Part shown: piece by piece, positions 21,455 through 36,000 of the stretch | How the letters are laid out: each line of letters starts with the position of its first letter | Numbering within the stretch: position 1 is the stretch's first letter | Origin: Ipomoea triloba | Lineage: Eukaryota; Streptophyta; Magnoliopsida; Solanales; Convolvulaceae | Reading direction: 5' to 3' | Length of the DNA stretch: 64,000 nucleotides | NCBI RefSeq assembly: GCF_003576645.1 | Contig: NC_044923.1 | Coordinates: forward strand, 8,989,491 to 9,053,490 | The notes under the pieces: model-generated | Told to the model about the DNA's origin: nothing | The model's input: only the letters and a program-made list of their open reading frames with translations | Database searches by the model: none | Translations under genes and position numbers: made by a program

Positions 21455-23289
21455 AATAAAGATTATTTCCCCTTTTGTCCATGTATAGTAGTACATTTAT
21501 ACATATTTTGGGTCTAGAGCCTTATAAGGAATAAGAACCCTAAATTGGTTTATAATGGGAGTCCTAATTATATTAAAAGTTGTGAGCCCAATATAGAGTA
21601 AGCCCAGTCCTTGATACATCAGGAATGATAAGCCTAATCTTATATAAACTCTTTTGTTGTCTCGTGCTGGGCTTCCTTGATCCAGTTATTTTTCCTTGGG
21701 CCAGTCCATTTTAATCAGCCTAGTATGCCATGCATCCATTATTAAGTTCCCCACTTTATTGAAAATTCACGAAGTCGATGTTTCAGGAATCCACGAAGTC
21801 GATGTTGGCAACGTTAGAAATAATGTTTCCATGAAAGTTACAAAATGACACGATGGTGCTCCGTAGAACTTTGGTTCACGAACCGGTAGACTAGTGATCG
21901 TTGGTACACAATTGGTGCCTAATGAGATATCAAGCATATCGGCTAACCGCCACGAAAGATCCAGTGGCTATGTGATCACTACATGGCTTCTACCATAATC
22001 AAAGGAAAGGCAAGCGGAAGCTCAGTCTTCAAGAAGATTATGAGAAGAAGGTGATCGGCCACGATGGAGCGAACTGTCATCCTGGTGAAAAGGTTGAGGA
22101 TAATTTTGCTTTGGTTAAAGAATGCGAATGGTTGGACGAGTGAGGTCACAACCTGGCTTCTTTAACAGGTATACCTGATGTGCGGATAGGTAACACCCTG
22201 CGGGAGTGGATGGCTAAACAATGGACACGGCACACGGGTTTGAAGGACTGCTGCAAGATAGGAATAAAGAATTTGTTTCCAGTGTATTTTTCCTATTTAT
22301 TTATTTCAAATAAATTTGTTGTAGTATCCTTGTAATATATTTTTATTGAATAAAAATAAAATTGTTCCATTGTGTTAATTGAATCTTGGTACATACGAAT
22401 TATTTGATAGAATAATGTTAAATGTATGAAAAGATTCAATATGGATGCTTTGTGCATACGTAGCGTTACGTAAAAAAAATGCTAAAATGACTTAACGGCC
22501 AGAACGAAATGTAACAATTGTTGCATGTTGAAATCCAGTAAAGGACTTTGGTTCTGGTTTATGTAGAATGATAAGGATTTCAAGAATAAATTTGTCAGAA
22601 ATTGAGATAGCTATATAATCATGAGCGTTACGGCTCAAGTGTATCGAATATTTTTAATAATATTTCTAATACGATTATAAAAGCTTGGTTCAGCTAGTTA
22701 AAAATTTAGTTGATTTGATCTTGTTAATTGTTTTAAATAATTAAACTTGATCGAAAATTATAAATTGTACTAGTATAATTTAATTTGAGAAAAATTATGA
22801 AATGTTTGGATGTAGTAAAAATTAAGCCCGAGTTTAATAGAAAATGCTAATTGAAGTTAGCATTGTTATAGTGCTAATTAAAGCACTAATTTTAGTGCTT
22901 AATAGCACTAACTATTCAAATTCTAATTGTGTAAGCACTTAGTGCTAATTAAGTTCAGCACTTAATAGTGCTTTTATTAGCACTTACGTATAGTGCTTAG
23001 CAGTGCTAATTTAAGCACCTGAATGGTGTTTTGTTTTTGTAGCATCGAGTGGTGCTTCAATTCGGAAGCACCGATTCGTGGTTTGACCATTCGGTCAATT
23101 CCGTATGGATTCGTAAGTGCTAATTTGTTAGCAATTACGAGCACATATTTATTCTTTATAAGAAATAAATTAGAAAGCCAAATTAATTGTGAAATTAATG
23201 CAGTTAAAAGTGACTGATGTGGTGAATATGAAACACCTATTGGTAATTTTTGTGCAAGCGTTGGTACCATACTCGAGCATATGGCACGG
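21455..23289. other. Intergenic or decayed-repeat sequence with an AGTGCT-rich cluster
   Basis: No gene seen. A short direct repeat CCACGAAGTCGATGTT occurs near 21770-21805. 22850-23028 has about a dozen AGTGCT/AGCACT words in both orientations (such as AGTGCTAATTAAAGCACT), able to form many alternative hairpins. The part close to 23290 may already be decayed copia sequence. Confidence 0.5.
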
Positions 23290-25867
23290 TGTTCATCTCA
23301 ATTGAACGATGTTGTCGAACATGAATATCAAGATGCTGATAAGTTCGGGTCTACCTCAAAGTATTTGGGGTGAAGTAATATTTTAGACAAGCAACTACCT
23401 TTTAAATAAGGTTTCCCGCAAGAAACTCGATAAGACTTCTTACGAGTTGTGGATAGGTAGGATCTATCCTACTAATATCTAAAATGTGGGGGTGGCTTGC
23501 GAAATGTGCTTATTGGTTCTTTATACACTAGTCCTATTTTCTAGACGTACAAAAGAATAAAATAACTCGAATCAAGAAATTGATCATTTTTTTAAGATGT
23601 ATTTCTATGAAGGTTTAATAGATAACCTAGCACGTTGAAATGAACGTTCGGCGTAGTTGGGGTTGGAGGGTCTGAAGCTAGACATAGTAAGAGAACTAGA
23701 ATTGAAAAATGCTTTGGTCCAGATTTTTTGATGTACATGTTAGAGTGTGATATGCAAATATATTCTAACTTGTTAACTAGAAAATGAATTGAATTTTCTG
23801 ACATGTTTGTTAGAAAACGAGCCTCGAATGTATGCAGAAGATGTGACTTCTACGGATGGACCAATGTGAAAAAAGGCTGCAGAAGTGGAGTAGATTATAT
23901 TTTAGAGAATCATACTTTGGAACTGGTTGATCTTCTTCCGGGTTGCAAAACCTTTGGATCTTATTGGATCATTAGTCGGAAGATAAAACCAGTTGGTTCA
24001 TTGAAGTACTACAAGGCCGGGCTTGTAATTGAAGATTACATGCAACATGAGTGTTATGGTTACTTTGATGTGTATTTTCTCGTGACGAGAATAAAATCCA
24101 TTAGAATGATACTTGCCATAGCCGCTTAGCGTGACTTGGAAGTTCATCAAATGGATGTGAGACCCACTTCCTTAATAGACATGGAACGACCTGAGGATTT
24201 TGTGGTTCCGTGCTACGAAGAAAGTGTGTAGACTGGTGAAATCTTTGTATGGCTTAAAACAATAGCCCAAGCTTTGACACATGAAGTTTGATCATATACA
24301 ATGATAACCAACAAGTTTAGTATAAACAAAGGTGACAAGTGTGTCTACGTAAGGTATAAGATAGGCGGTCATGTCACTATATGTTTATACACGATAAACT
24401 CATCATGGGTAGTAACGATCATATGATCAAGTCTACCAAGATCATGTTAATTAAATTTGAGATTTGACATGAAGGATATGGGTTTGGCGGATTTAATCCT
24501 CAGGATTAAGATCATATCGCGAGAAAACCTGATGGTCTCGTGCGAAGCCAATCTCATTATGTTGATTAGATCCTTGCAATGATGATAATCAAGTGGCTTG
24601 GACAACGTTAGATACTAACGTTCAACTATCCAAAAATCACGGATATTGTATTTCTCAAGCAGAATACATTCGGATTATTGGTAGTTTAATTGTGTCTAAT
24701 GAGTTGTATTGAGTTGGATATTGCCTTGCGGTTAACAAACTCAGTAGTTATACGAGTAACCCTAGTGATACGCACTAAAAGGCAATAGTGAGAGTTATGA
24801 GATACTTACGGTATACTCGTGACTTGGGACTACAGTATGTGTGATATCTAGCAATACTTGAAATGTATAGCACGTTAACTAGATATCAAAAGGACGCTAT
24901 GTCCATGAATGACTACATGTTTATGTGAGCCGGTGTAGTCAGTTGCGTGGAAATTCTTGAAATTAAATAACTTGTGAGAGCTAGATCCTAGATGGAATCT
25001 GAGCTAATAGCCTTAAAAGGCTGAATGATTATGCCATTTTTTGAGAATATTCCTAATTGAGAAACCTCGTACCTCAAATGTGTGTGCATTGCGATAGTCA
25101 AGTCAAAATTGGTAGAGTACAGAGTTGCATGGTAAGCCTAGACTCATAAGTCATAGACAGAATACCATTAAACAATTTCTCACAACTGGTGTTGTTTCTG
25201 TTGACTATGTGAGGTCAAAGGATAACGTAGCGGCCGCTAACCTAAGGGTAAGCAAATGATTGTTGAGAAATTGAAACGAGGAATGGGTCTACAAGCCATT
25301 GGAATAAAAGTTCTATAGTGGATACCCAACCCAATTGGCACCTAGGTTCAATGGGAAAACTAAATTATGGAATGAAGCGTGTCACTGTGGGGGTCTCGAA
25401 CTCCCTATCATTTTCTCGTTAGAGCAGTGACTCCCGTACGAGGTTAGCATGTTGTTGCTTTAATGATTCGACTGTCAATTGACATGTGTGAATATGCGGG
25501 ATACTTGGAAAAGAATCACCTATGTTAGATAGAAGTGAGGGTCGCTTCAGAGGAGAATTGATGGGCTCAATTCTTTAAAAGCTCTTGCAGAACCAGGAAC
25601 GGTGACCCACGACCAAAACGGGCACAGTCATGAGAACAGAACAAAGGTTGTAAGGTTCTTGTGTGGATATGCCATCGTCTACACAAACGACAGTCGGTTT
25701 AAAGACATCAAGTTCTACCGAACTGCCAGTAGAGTAAGCATATCTTTACAAGACAAGGTTCAAAGGGTACCACCTACCTTTGCTATGCAGTGATCAACCG
25801 TTTGAACACAGTCGTGTCGTTTTTCAATCCTGAAAATCAATTTTTCATTCATTTGGGGGATTATTGG
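23290..25867 (+). pseudogene. Decayed Ty1/copia pol, integrase C-terminus to RNase H
   Basis: Stops and frameshifts throughout. Translated pieces match, in order, the intact element on the minus strand at 57.3-63.7 kb: integrase end ([15 protein letters not shown]), reverse transcriptase start ([40 protein letters not shown]), then RNase H-like pieces and the 3' region around 25600 matching 58.9-59.0 kb. No gag or 5' LTR recognised. It is an old copy of the same family in the opposite orientation. Confidence 0.85.
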
Positions 25868-26390
25868 AAAAATAGCATAAAATGACATTTTAAGTGGCTA
25901 TTTTGTGGTACAATTATATGTGGGGTGCACTTTCGATTTGTATCGGGTCAAAGTGGATTTGGGTTCTTCGTAATTAGACGAAGAGATTGATATATTGTAC
26001 GCTCAAAATGGATAATGGGTGAATGAGAAATTAGTTCTCAAAATAGACCCATTGGAGTTGGGAAATGGAGTGAAAAAGCTTTAAAGCAAGCTTTTGTCCC
26101 ACATTGGTTTGGGAAGTGGGTTTGCACTACTATTTATACAAGAGCCTTTCTAAAATTTATTGAATTTTATAGCATAGAAGCTCTCTCTCACGCGCGTGGA
26201 TTGCAAATCAAATCCCAAAATGAGCTTGAAAAGGCTTGACTCATGTACGTCGGCACCTTGGATCCTTCACTTCTTTTTGGTTTCAAACCAAATTGCGGTG
26301 TGATTAATTTTTCCATAAAATTAAATCCTTGTACTAGTTTCGTACTAGTAGTGTTGGGATCATTTTTCCGTAAAATATATCCCATTATTT
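25868..26390 (+). mobile_element. Truncated copia LTR following the decayed pol
   Basis: Starts within GATTATTGGAAAAATAGC and matches the minus-strand LTR starting at 58718. It contains TCCCACATTGG (26097-26107) and TATTTATA (26131-26138) with 23 bases between, as in the younger LTR. Similarity fades near 26390. Confidence 0.75.
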
Positions 26391-26814
26391 GTATTATATA
26401 TATATTTTGATTATATGTATACAGTTTTCAAACTATATATTTTTTTCGAGATTTATAATATTTATATATATTATTTTTGCGTAAAATTGACTTATTCTGT
26501 CTTACAGAAGCTAATGTTATCAAACACTTTTAAGTATAATTAGTTTAACAGCTCTTCAGATTTCATCTTTGAGCTTATAACTTTTCAATTTTAAATAATT
26601 TTTCAACTTTCAGCTACCTTTTGAATAAGGTTTGTCTCTATGTTTTGACATCATAAAAAATGTGGACATAATGTAATTTATTACCAAATTTGCATCAGCA
26701 AGTAGATTATTGAGTAGCTAGAGATTCGAAACAATTCACAAAACTCAAGACAGAAAATATACCAAACAACACAAGCATAGGGGATCAGTAATGCTGAAAT
26801 CCAGTGCGCGCAGC

Positions 26815-27481
26815 TCAACTCTCAATGTCAAGGACAAATCGAAACTTGACGTCATTCTTTGCAAGCCTATCAAAGGCTTCATTTATTTTGTTAATAGGGA
26901 CAATATCTATGTCAGGCAACACCTCATATTTTTCACAGAACTCCATCATCTCTTCAATTTCCTCCACACTTCCAATTATGCTTCCCTTTATCGTTCTCTT
27001 GCCTGTGAAGTAAACAAAGAATTTGAAAAATTAGTTTTTTTTTTTTGTGTGTAATAATTAATGCTTAACCGTATATCAAACATCAAGTGTATGTACAGAA
27101 TTGCACTTTAAAAATCTTTGAAAGTTTTTAAAAGTCTTGATTGAATATACCCCCTAAATTCAATATGCCGTTTCAATAATTGTTCATCATAATTGCACTC
27201 AACGTTCATTAAAAACATAAATCTAGGTGATATTTACCACTATAATATAACAACTCATGAAAAATGCTATTTTTGCCCTACTAAAATCATGTAATAACAT
27301 TCAATCAGCTAGCTCCTTGATGTTGCAATTTAATAAAGAAACTTTTTTATTTCCATAAGGTACACTTGAACTGATCAACCCGACCCACATAGGTTAATAA
27401 CGAATCTATACTATATATAAAAATAATATCCTCCTCCAAAATTTTCCCGCCCAAACGTAGGGGTGTTTTAGTAATATGGTA

Positions 27482-27525
<44 letters not shown>

Positions 27526-28395
27526 GTTGTAATTCGTTATTAGTAATTATGGTAATGATAATTAGTAATTATGATAATTATTATGATAGAATTTAGTTTT
27601 AATTCAAGTAAGGTAATGTTAATTAGTAATTATGGCAATTAGTAATTATGATAAAATAGAATAGAATAGAATAGAATTATAAACATTCCCACTGCTTAAA
27701 TTCCACGGGTTTCTGATCATAAAATAAAATTTTATGAAAAATTAACAAAATTTCATTTATAGAATTAATAAGGTAATAATTTCATTTAGAATTAATAATT
27801 AAAAATGTTAAGTAATTAATTATACATTCCTTTTGAAAAAATTAACAAATTTATAATTCTCACCATTTCTACCTATAAATACAATGCATTGTTGATTTTG
27901 AAAATCATAATTCTTCAATTTGCATTTTATGTCTCTTCTTCCCGTTTTCTGTGAAATCATATCTTGGCGGCTCTCTCATTTTCTTCTTCCACCGCCCTGT
28001 AAATAGAATGGATTGGTGTTGCATCCATTATAATATTGATTACAATATCACTTTACAATACCGATTTTAAGATAATAATTTTTTGTTGTAGCACAAGATT
28101 GCTTTTGTTTTAATACTTTGACGTTAGTCTCAATATTTATACTTCAATTTATGTATGTGTATGAAATATTTGTTGCAGTATGAACACATAGTGTTGCTGG
28201 AGTTGCTAAACAAGGGTCATCTAGAGCCGGAGAACGAAGAAGATATGCAAAGGAGTCGGTGACGACGGTGATGTTTTTGGAAATCAATAAAAGAATAGCA
28301 TACTTTTTAATTGTAAAATTCAGCGTTTCCTTAAAATATTTCTGTATTTTATTTTGAAATAATTATTAAATTTTATATCATTTACGATATTGTAT

Positions 28396-28434
<39 letters not shown>

Positions 28435-29069
28435 CCTCATTTTCTTCTTCTTCTTAACTTTTTTAATCCATTTTATTAATACCTAATAATAATTACCATA
28501 AATACTTATTAATAAATGTAAATTTATATTAGATAATTATATTAATTATTAAAGAAAATATAATTTAATTGTACTATGGAAACATTATTTGTAATAATTT
28601 CGATTTAATAATATTATATCTTAGTTATAAAAATTCGATCTACCTAATAATTTTAATATTACAAGGGATACAATAAATATCATAAATAATGTTTAATAAT
28701 TGTCAAGTTGTATTTGGCAATAAAAACTAATACTTAATTATTAAGTCAATTATAAAAAGTTTTGTACCTATAGACACTATTTTTAATTATTTCGGTTTAA
28801 TAAAATTATATCTTGTTTATAAAAATTTAAAGTAATACTTTTAGTACTACGAATGTGACTAAGGATTATATTAATTATTAAGGATATGTATTTAGCTTGG
28901 TAATAAAAAGACTTCAAAAATATGAATTATAGTAGCATGGTAATCAATTAGTAAAAATAATTATATTAGACAATCTAATTAATAATTTACTTTTTAAATT
29001 ATTTTTTTAATGATACAATATTTTCCTAAAGTATATACACAAATTATACTAATAAATATAGTGTTAAAA

Positions 29070-29116
<47 letters not shown>

Positions 29117-29686
29117 ATAAAAGTATCATAATAATTAAATGGAAGAATGAGAATATAATTTATTTTGTAATAATGTTATACCTTACACATAAAATAAGTA
29201 TATTAGGCAATTATGCTAATATATAATTAATATTTATTTACATTCATTTTGGCAGTTATTACAAAAAAAATTAATTTCTTATAACTGCCGAAATTAATGT
29301 ACCTACATATTAATTATCTATTAGCAAAATTGCCTAATATACTTATTTTATATTTAATGTATAATATTATTAATAGAAAATAAATTATATTTCCATTCTT
29401 CCATTTAATTATTATGATACTTTTATGGTTATATATTTATTTATTTATACTTAAGGTATAATATTATAAGAACGTAGAAAATAAAATATTCTTTCTATTT
29501 TTCTGTGTAATTACTATGATAATTTTATGCTACTTTCTCTCTTTATATTTTTATACTTAAAGAATAATAAAAGTATAATTACACAATATTTTTTTACAAA
29601 CATAATTACAGAATATTAGTTTAATTGACTAATATTTATTATGATAATTATAGTAATAATTACCATAATAATAGTATAAATACAAT

Positions 29687-29717
<31 letters not shown>

Positions 29718-29997
29718 CTTAAGGTATAATACTTTGAGAACAAAATGAATTCGCATTCTTATGTATTTCTATACTTAAAGTATAAAATTATAATTGTACA
29801 ATATTAGTATAATTACCTAATAATTATTATGCTAAATAACTAAAATATTAATCACACATATATTAGTATAATTGACTAATAAATGTTATGATAATTAAGC
29901 TAATAATTATATAAATATTAATATAATTATAATTAAACATGGATTGTTAGATTTTTATTTTATAATTACGCACGCACGCGCGCGCGCGCACACACAC

Positions 29998-30054
<57 letters not shown>

Positions 30055-33000
30055 CATAGATATTACTATAATTACAATTAAACATGAGGTGTTGGATTTT
30101 ATTTTATAATTACAATTAATTTTTTGATTATATGTGTGTGTGTGTGAGAGATCGAGAGAGAGATAGAGAGAGAAAACAAAATAAACAATCATTCATATTC
30201 TTTCGTGTAATTACTATGGTAATCTCTCAATGTATATTTTTTATATATACTTAAGGTATAACAGTGTAATTGTATAATATTAATTTAATTATTTGATCAT
30301 TATTATGGTAATTAATGAATAATTGCATACCTATTAGTATAATTGAATAATAATAATTATGCTAATTAAGTTAATAAATACACGAATGTTAGTATAGATT
30401 TAGCTAAACATAGGTTGTTGTATTTAGTTTTATAATAATTACAATTAAATTATTTCTCTTTTTAATCATATTTATTTTAGTAATAATATAATTATACATA
30501 GATTTTTTCAAGATAATTGCAGACAAATCATATATTGTTCAATTAATTGAGTGATACTTTTCCTCAAAAAAAATTGAGTGATACTTTTGCATTAATCTTA
30601 AAATAAAATAAATGTACACTTTCAAATATTAAAATTGTTTACAATTTCATTTTTTATTTTATTGTCTAATTATAAACTAAAAAAAGTGTAAATTGAGATA
30701 GGAGCGAAATTGATTTTTCAGATTGAGTGAGAGGGGGAACGGTTGTGGTAGAGGTGGGTAAATTATGCTATGAACCAGAGTCCACTTTGCAAGGTGGACT
30801 CGGGTCAATGTTCATAATTTTAGAACTCTATGTTTATCAGTGTATTTTTTTTAAAATGTTAATAAATAAATTAGCTTATCCAATGTATTCTTTTTATTAT
30901 TCCAAGCTATACAATTTTCATCCGATTACCATATTATTTGCAAACATAATTATTTTACTCTAAGAAGTCTAATTATAACACGTTAAAAAAATTAACCAAA
31001 TTAATTACACAAATAAAACCCTAAGGATAAATAAAGTATAACCTAAAGAGCCAAATTTTGACATGTTTAGGTAGAATTATAGCTCTTAACATATTATACA
31101 GCCCAACTGTTAGGCAAAAACACACAACAAATAAAACATGTCCACAAATCAAACATTCATGAAATAAGGTTAATCTATACACTTAAAAAAAAAAAGCAGA
31201 GTTAATCTATACATGCTTGCTTTCGAAATATCTTATAATCCATGAAGTACTAAGGTTCTGGATATTTGACTCCAGTAATTCTGAAATAAAGCACTAAAAA
31301 GTTGTAATTTTAGACAATTTACTTCATTAGTGATGTAAATTAAAATAAGTATAAAAATTTACAATAACAATATATACTATAATATCAATGTCATCTACAA
31401 AAAGATTTTCAATAATGTGTAATTCAAAACAGTTACATTGATATACTATTATGTTTTCTTTTTATACAAAGATGACAAAATTGCTATATATTAACACATA
31501 AAATATATCATCCGTATAAATAATTTCTATAACTGAGTTGCTGGACAACGAGATAATTAGCCCAATTAATACAAATCATAAACATTGATATATAAAATGT
31601 CTAAAGTTTCAGCATCGAATGCATATATATACACATTGGCTATTAATTATGTAATTATTTGCTCAAATTCAAACAATGATAACATCAGAAAACATAATCG
31701 ATCAAATATTATAATTTATATAATTGTATATCGGTCTAAATATTCTAAACATATTATAGCAAATCCATTCCGTGCAACGCATGGGCGGAAATACTAGTTC
31801 ACATAATAATCAAACACAAAACAAAAACGTACAAATACAAAAATGGCATGTAAGATATAAGAAGTGATTTTTTGCAACAAAATGCAGCATTACTCCTAAT
31901 TTATTTTGGAGTTAATTCCATTTTTTATCCTAAATTTATAGGTGACAATTCACTTTTATTCCATTTTTTTTTCAAAATATTCACCTTTTGTCCTTGTATT
32001 ATTATGGCATGATCATTTTTTGTGCCCATCAATAAAATCATTTATATTCCATAAAATACAATGGCATTTAAGTCTTCAATTATGAATTTTTTTTAAAAAA
32101 AAATAAAAATAAAAATAGCTGGTGAACCCACTTTATATATAAAAAAAAATGTTTGAAATGTCATTATATTTAACAACATTTCAATAGTTTTATTGACGGA
32201 GGACAAAAAATGGTTATACCAAGGCCACAATAATACTAGGACTAAAGGGGAATGTTCTGAAAAAATAAAAAAAATAAAAAAAAGAATTAAAAGTGGACTA
32301 CCACTTATAAATTTAGGACCAAAACTGAAATGAATTCTTTATTTTGATTGTAATGAGTATTTATATAAATATGGAATATGATGAACATATACTAAAATAT
32401 AATAGAGTCAGTAGTATTAAACAAAATATAAATATGGAATATAATTTGCGAGAAGCAATTATGAAAAGCATATCTAACTCTATACATCCTCACACAAGAG
32501 TGTTGCACAAAGTCAAAGAAACTATAACTACTCTAATTCAAACAAAACAAGGAGAAAGTTTTGAATAAAAACAATAGAAAGATAATTGGAAAACGAAGAA
32601 TGTTACCATATATCAAATCATTTGAAGGGAAATCGATTGGTTTAGATGGTGCACCAACAATAGCCAAGGTGCCATCTACTTTCAATAGCTCAATGTAAGG
32701 TCCAATAGAGTGGTTTGCAGATACAGTGTCCAAAATGAAGTCTAGACTTCTTCTCTTCCACTGGAAAATTTTAAAATAACCTAATATGTAATGAGCCAAA
32801 AAAAATATATGCAAAATAATAATTATAAAAATAAAACTTAAAAAAGACTAAATTGATTAGACAACATATTGTTCTTGAATCTACCTTAATTAGAATATGG
32901 ATCTTATATTGATCTCTATAACCTAACATAGGCAAGATAGTTATTACTACTTTTTTTTTTTAATACAACTAACTCTATTACATTGTAGTATCTGTTCAAA

Positions 33001-36000
33001 CATACTACTTTCTCAACCTAGAACTCATGACCGAGCTACTACTTTGCCATCTGAGCTCAAGGTGCGGGTGCTATTACTACATACTTCCAATGGTTTTTTT
33101 TTAGTACTAGACTCTGTTACAATGTAATATCTGTTCATAGCTTCTTTCTCAACCTACTGAAGCACAAATAGTCAAACCCACTCCCATCATCCATGTGGGA
33201 GTGTAAACCGGGAGACCGAGTGCCACTAGACCACAAGATCTTTGGGGATGGTTATTTAGTTAATATGTAATAAACACAATAATATGCTAGCCGATTACTT
33301 TTGACGGGCTCCAAGCAGCACATGGACTATGGACCATGGACCATGGACCATAGTCTTCTCTAATATCAAATTAAAGCATATATATATTTCATCTTAAATA
33401 AAAAACTAAGCTGATCATTGGACTACACATTTATATATATATATATATATATATATTGTATGTTAAACAAACAATCCACTATAAATATGAGATAAGCATG
33501 CACCTGCATTTTTGTTGGGTCAGTGCTCAATATAAAATCATCTGCTCCCAATTTCTGAATTGCCAATTCTTTCTTAGAAGGAGAGGTACTAATGACAGTG
33601 ACTTGGTGCCCAAAAGCCTTGCCAAATTTGACAGCCATGTGACCTAAACCACCTAAACCAATCACTCCAATTCTTTTCCCAGGGTAGTCCAATATGTTGC
33701 TATTTTTCATAGCACCGTACACCGTTATCCCTGCTCCTAGCAACGGTGCTGCTCTCTCAAGTGGAAGCTTCTCTGGTATGTGCACACAATACCTGCATTA
33801 TTACACAAATAATTAATTAATTAAATTAAATCAAGATCAAGTTGCAAAGTTCTTGTGATATATAACCCTTAAACTGATAATTTTAAACTTTGTATATAAT
33901 CTTGCCACTCCTAATTTTGCTTTTACATGGATGGCAAAAATATGTGAAATTTAAGACAGATTTAATAAGTATAGTAACATTATCGAGACACTAAAATATC
34001 CACTATAGTGCCCAATTTATGGTGATATTTGTAACATATAATAGGACTGGAGTTACATGCAATTGTTATAACATGGACATGGGATTGTGGATTCTAGTTC
34101 AAAAATTATGTATCTACAGTTAACATATTATGTTCATTTAGTTAATAAATTATGCGCATGTAAATAAATTCAAGACACATAGTATGTTAACTATAAACAC
34201 ATAATTTGTTTAGAAAATATGTTAACTGCAAATTATGTGTTTGTAGTTAACATATTATGTATTAACTTCAGACACATAATCTGAATATTATTTTGGATTT
34301 GGATTCACAATGCAAGGTGAACCATGGTCCATATATGGTATAATTTGCTAGTTACATCTTAGTACACCAACTTGGACGGAAAACGAAATATTTCAGTCGG
34401 AAAAGAAGTTTTCATCCAACATACCAACAAAATTGAAGGTTCAAAAAAACCTCAGTCGGAAATTCCGTCCAAATTCGCGCTTTGGACGGAAATTCCGTCT
34501 AACTTTCTGTCCAATCATCTGATCTTTAACGGAGGAATGTTGAGACTTTTATTAAAATACCGACCAAAATTATGGTTGGACAGAAATGTTAGACGGAAAC
34601 GGCGAGATTTCCAGCAGTGGTATGTACTATCTTACAGACCGGTATGTACTATCTTACAGACCAACGGTGAATTTTACCCAAACAACAAATATAAATTTAC
34701 CTAAGACATGAAAACCTCTTCCAAATTGTTATAATTTCATGATTTTACCTATGATCTGCTACAATCATTTTGGAGTAACCTCCGTACGTGACAGTACCAT
34801 CTGAAGCAACACTATTGTAAACGGGGCGCATTTGGTCGCAGTAGTTCTCTCTTGAGGTATTGCAGAGCTCACAGTCCAAACATGAAGAAAATACATAACC
34901 TAAACCAACCCTATCCCCAATCTTGAAATTGCTCACATTGCTTCCAGTCTTTGTTATAATCCCTACAATTTCGTACCTGAAATTAAGAACAAAATAATTT
35001 AATTAATGCAAAGTATATATTATGATAGGGCAAAAGCATTTTTAGTCAAGTTATTATTTGTAAATCTAATCTTTTTTCTTGGGTGTATACTAGATAAATA
35101 CGCTCCTATGTGATTAAATTGTAATAAGAAGACCCTATGCAAGATGTTCGATCAAAATGATGTTGACAATAATCAAACTCATATATACCTGACTTTCAGT
35201 TAAAAGAATCATTTCGGATTTTCGGGATATACGCTATTGTTAATGTTACTCTCAACTCTCAAGTACTGTATTACTTAAATTTCACTATTTTGAATTTTTA
35301 GTCCTTTTGTTAATTTTGTTTTAAATTTCACTTGTATTCTAGTTCCTTATATGACTTATATCAGCCTTACTTTCATTTTTAACATGGATAATCGAAACAC
35401 GTACAAAATTTATGGCAAAACTAACAAATACATGTGATGATGACATGGAGATCAAAATAGTCACTTTATAGGATTTGATAGTTTTTTTTTTTATTTTTAT
35501 TTAAGGATTTGATAGTTAAATATCAGATTTATAACACTATACAACATAACATAACAGAGGGACTGCACTACAAATCATTACTATTTTAAAACCAAAATTG
35601 ATTTTTTTTCCCCTAATTATGATGTTTCTCCTGAATATTATGGAAAAAACCTATATTATGGAAAAAAAAATATAGTGGTATTTGATAAATAGTTTATAGT
35701 TCTGATTAGGCTAGTGGATTTGACTAGTTGATAATATTAGCTGAGTGTAGAAAAGTGATTACAGGCAAAATTACTTTTTTAAAAAGCTTATCAGAAAAAA
35801 CTGCATTGAGTAGTGTTTTGAATTTTAGTATTTTAGAGAAATAAACTGTTATAAAAAGCTCATCAATCAAACACTCATATTGATTATTTAAAGTCAAACA
35901 ACTAATAGTGATCAAATAAATTAAAATTGACTAATAAGCTAATTATGTTACCAAACATGATCATAATAAACCGTTTTTGTAAAGTAGACTTGTTATGGGA

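Larger units (their letters stand above)
27405..31797 (+). mobile_element. Helitron-like element H1 in the last intron of the CAD-like gene
   Basis: Starts TCTATACTATATATAAAAAT after an A (27404) and ends ...AATACTAG before a T, as Helitrons do (5' TC, 3' CTAG, insertion between A and T, no target duplication). Just before the end is a short hairpin CCGTGCAACGCATGG. Near the left end, CCCGCCCAAACGTAGGGG is shared with H2. No Rep/helicase was recognised, so it is non-autonomous. It holds nested repeats, an internal TATA-like CTATAAATACAA (about 27874) and a foldback MITE. Confidence 0.8.

Noticed and set aside
20808..21496. Long open frames spanning the N gap
   Set aside because: They are made almost wholly of Ns; only the RNase H-like part at 20462-20695 is real sequence with a recognisable pattern.
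26791..27054. Plus-strand frames at 26.8-27.0 kb
   Set aside because: They are antisense shadows of the last exon of the CAD-like gene (27002-26815).
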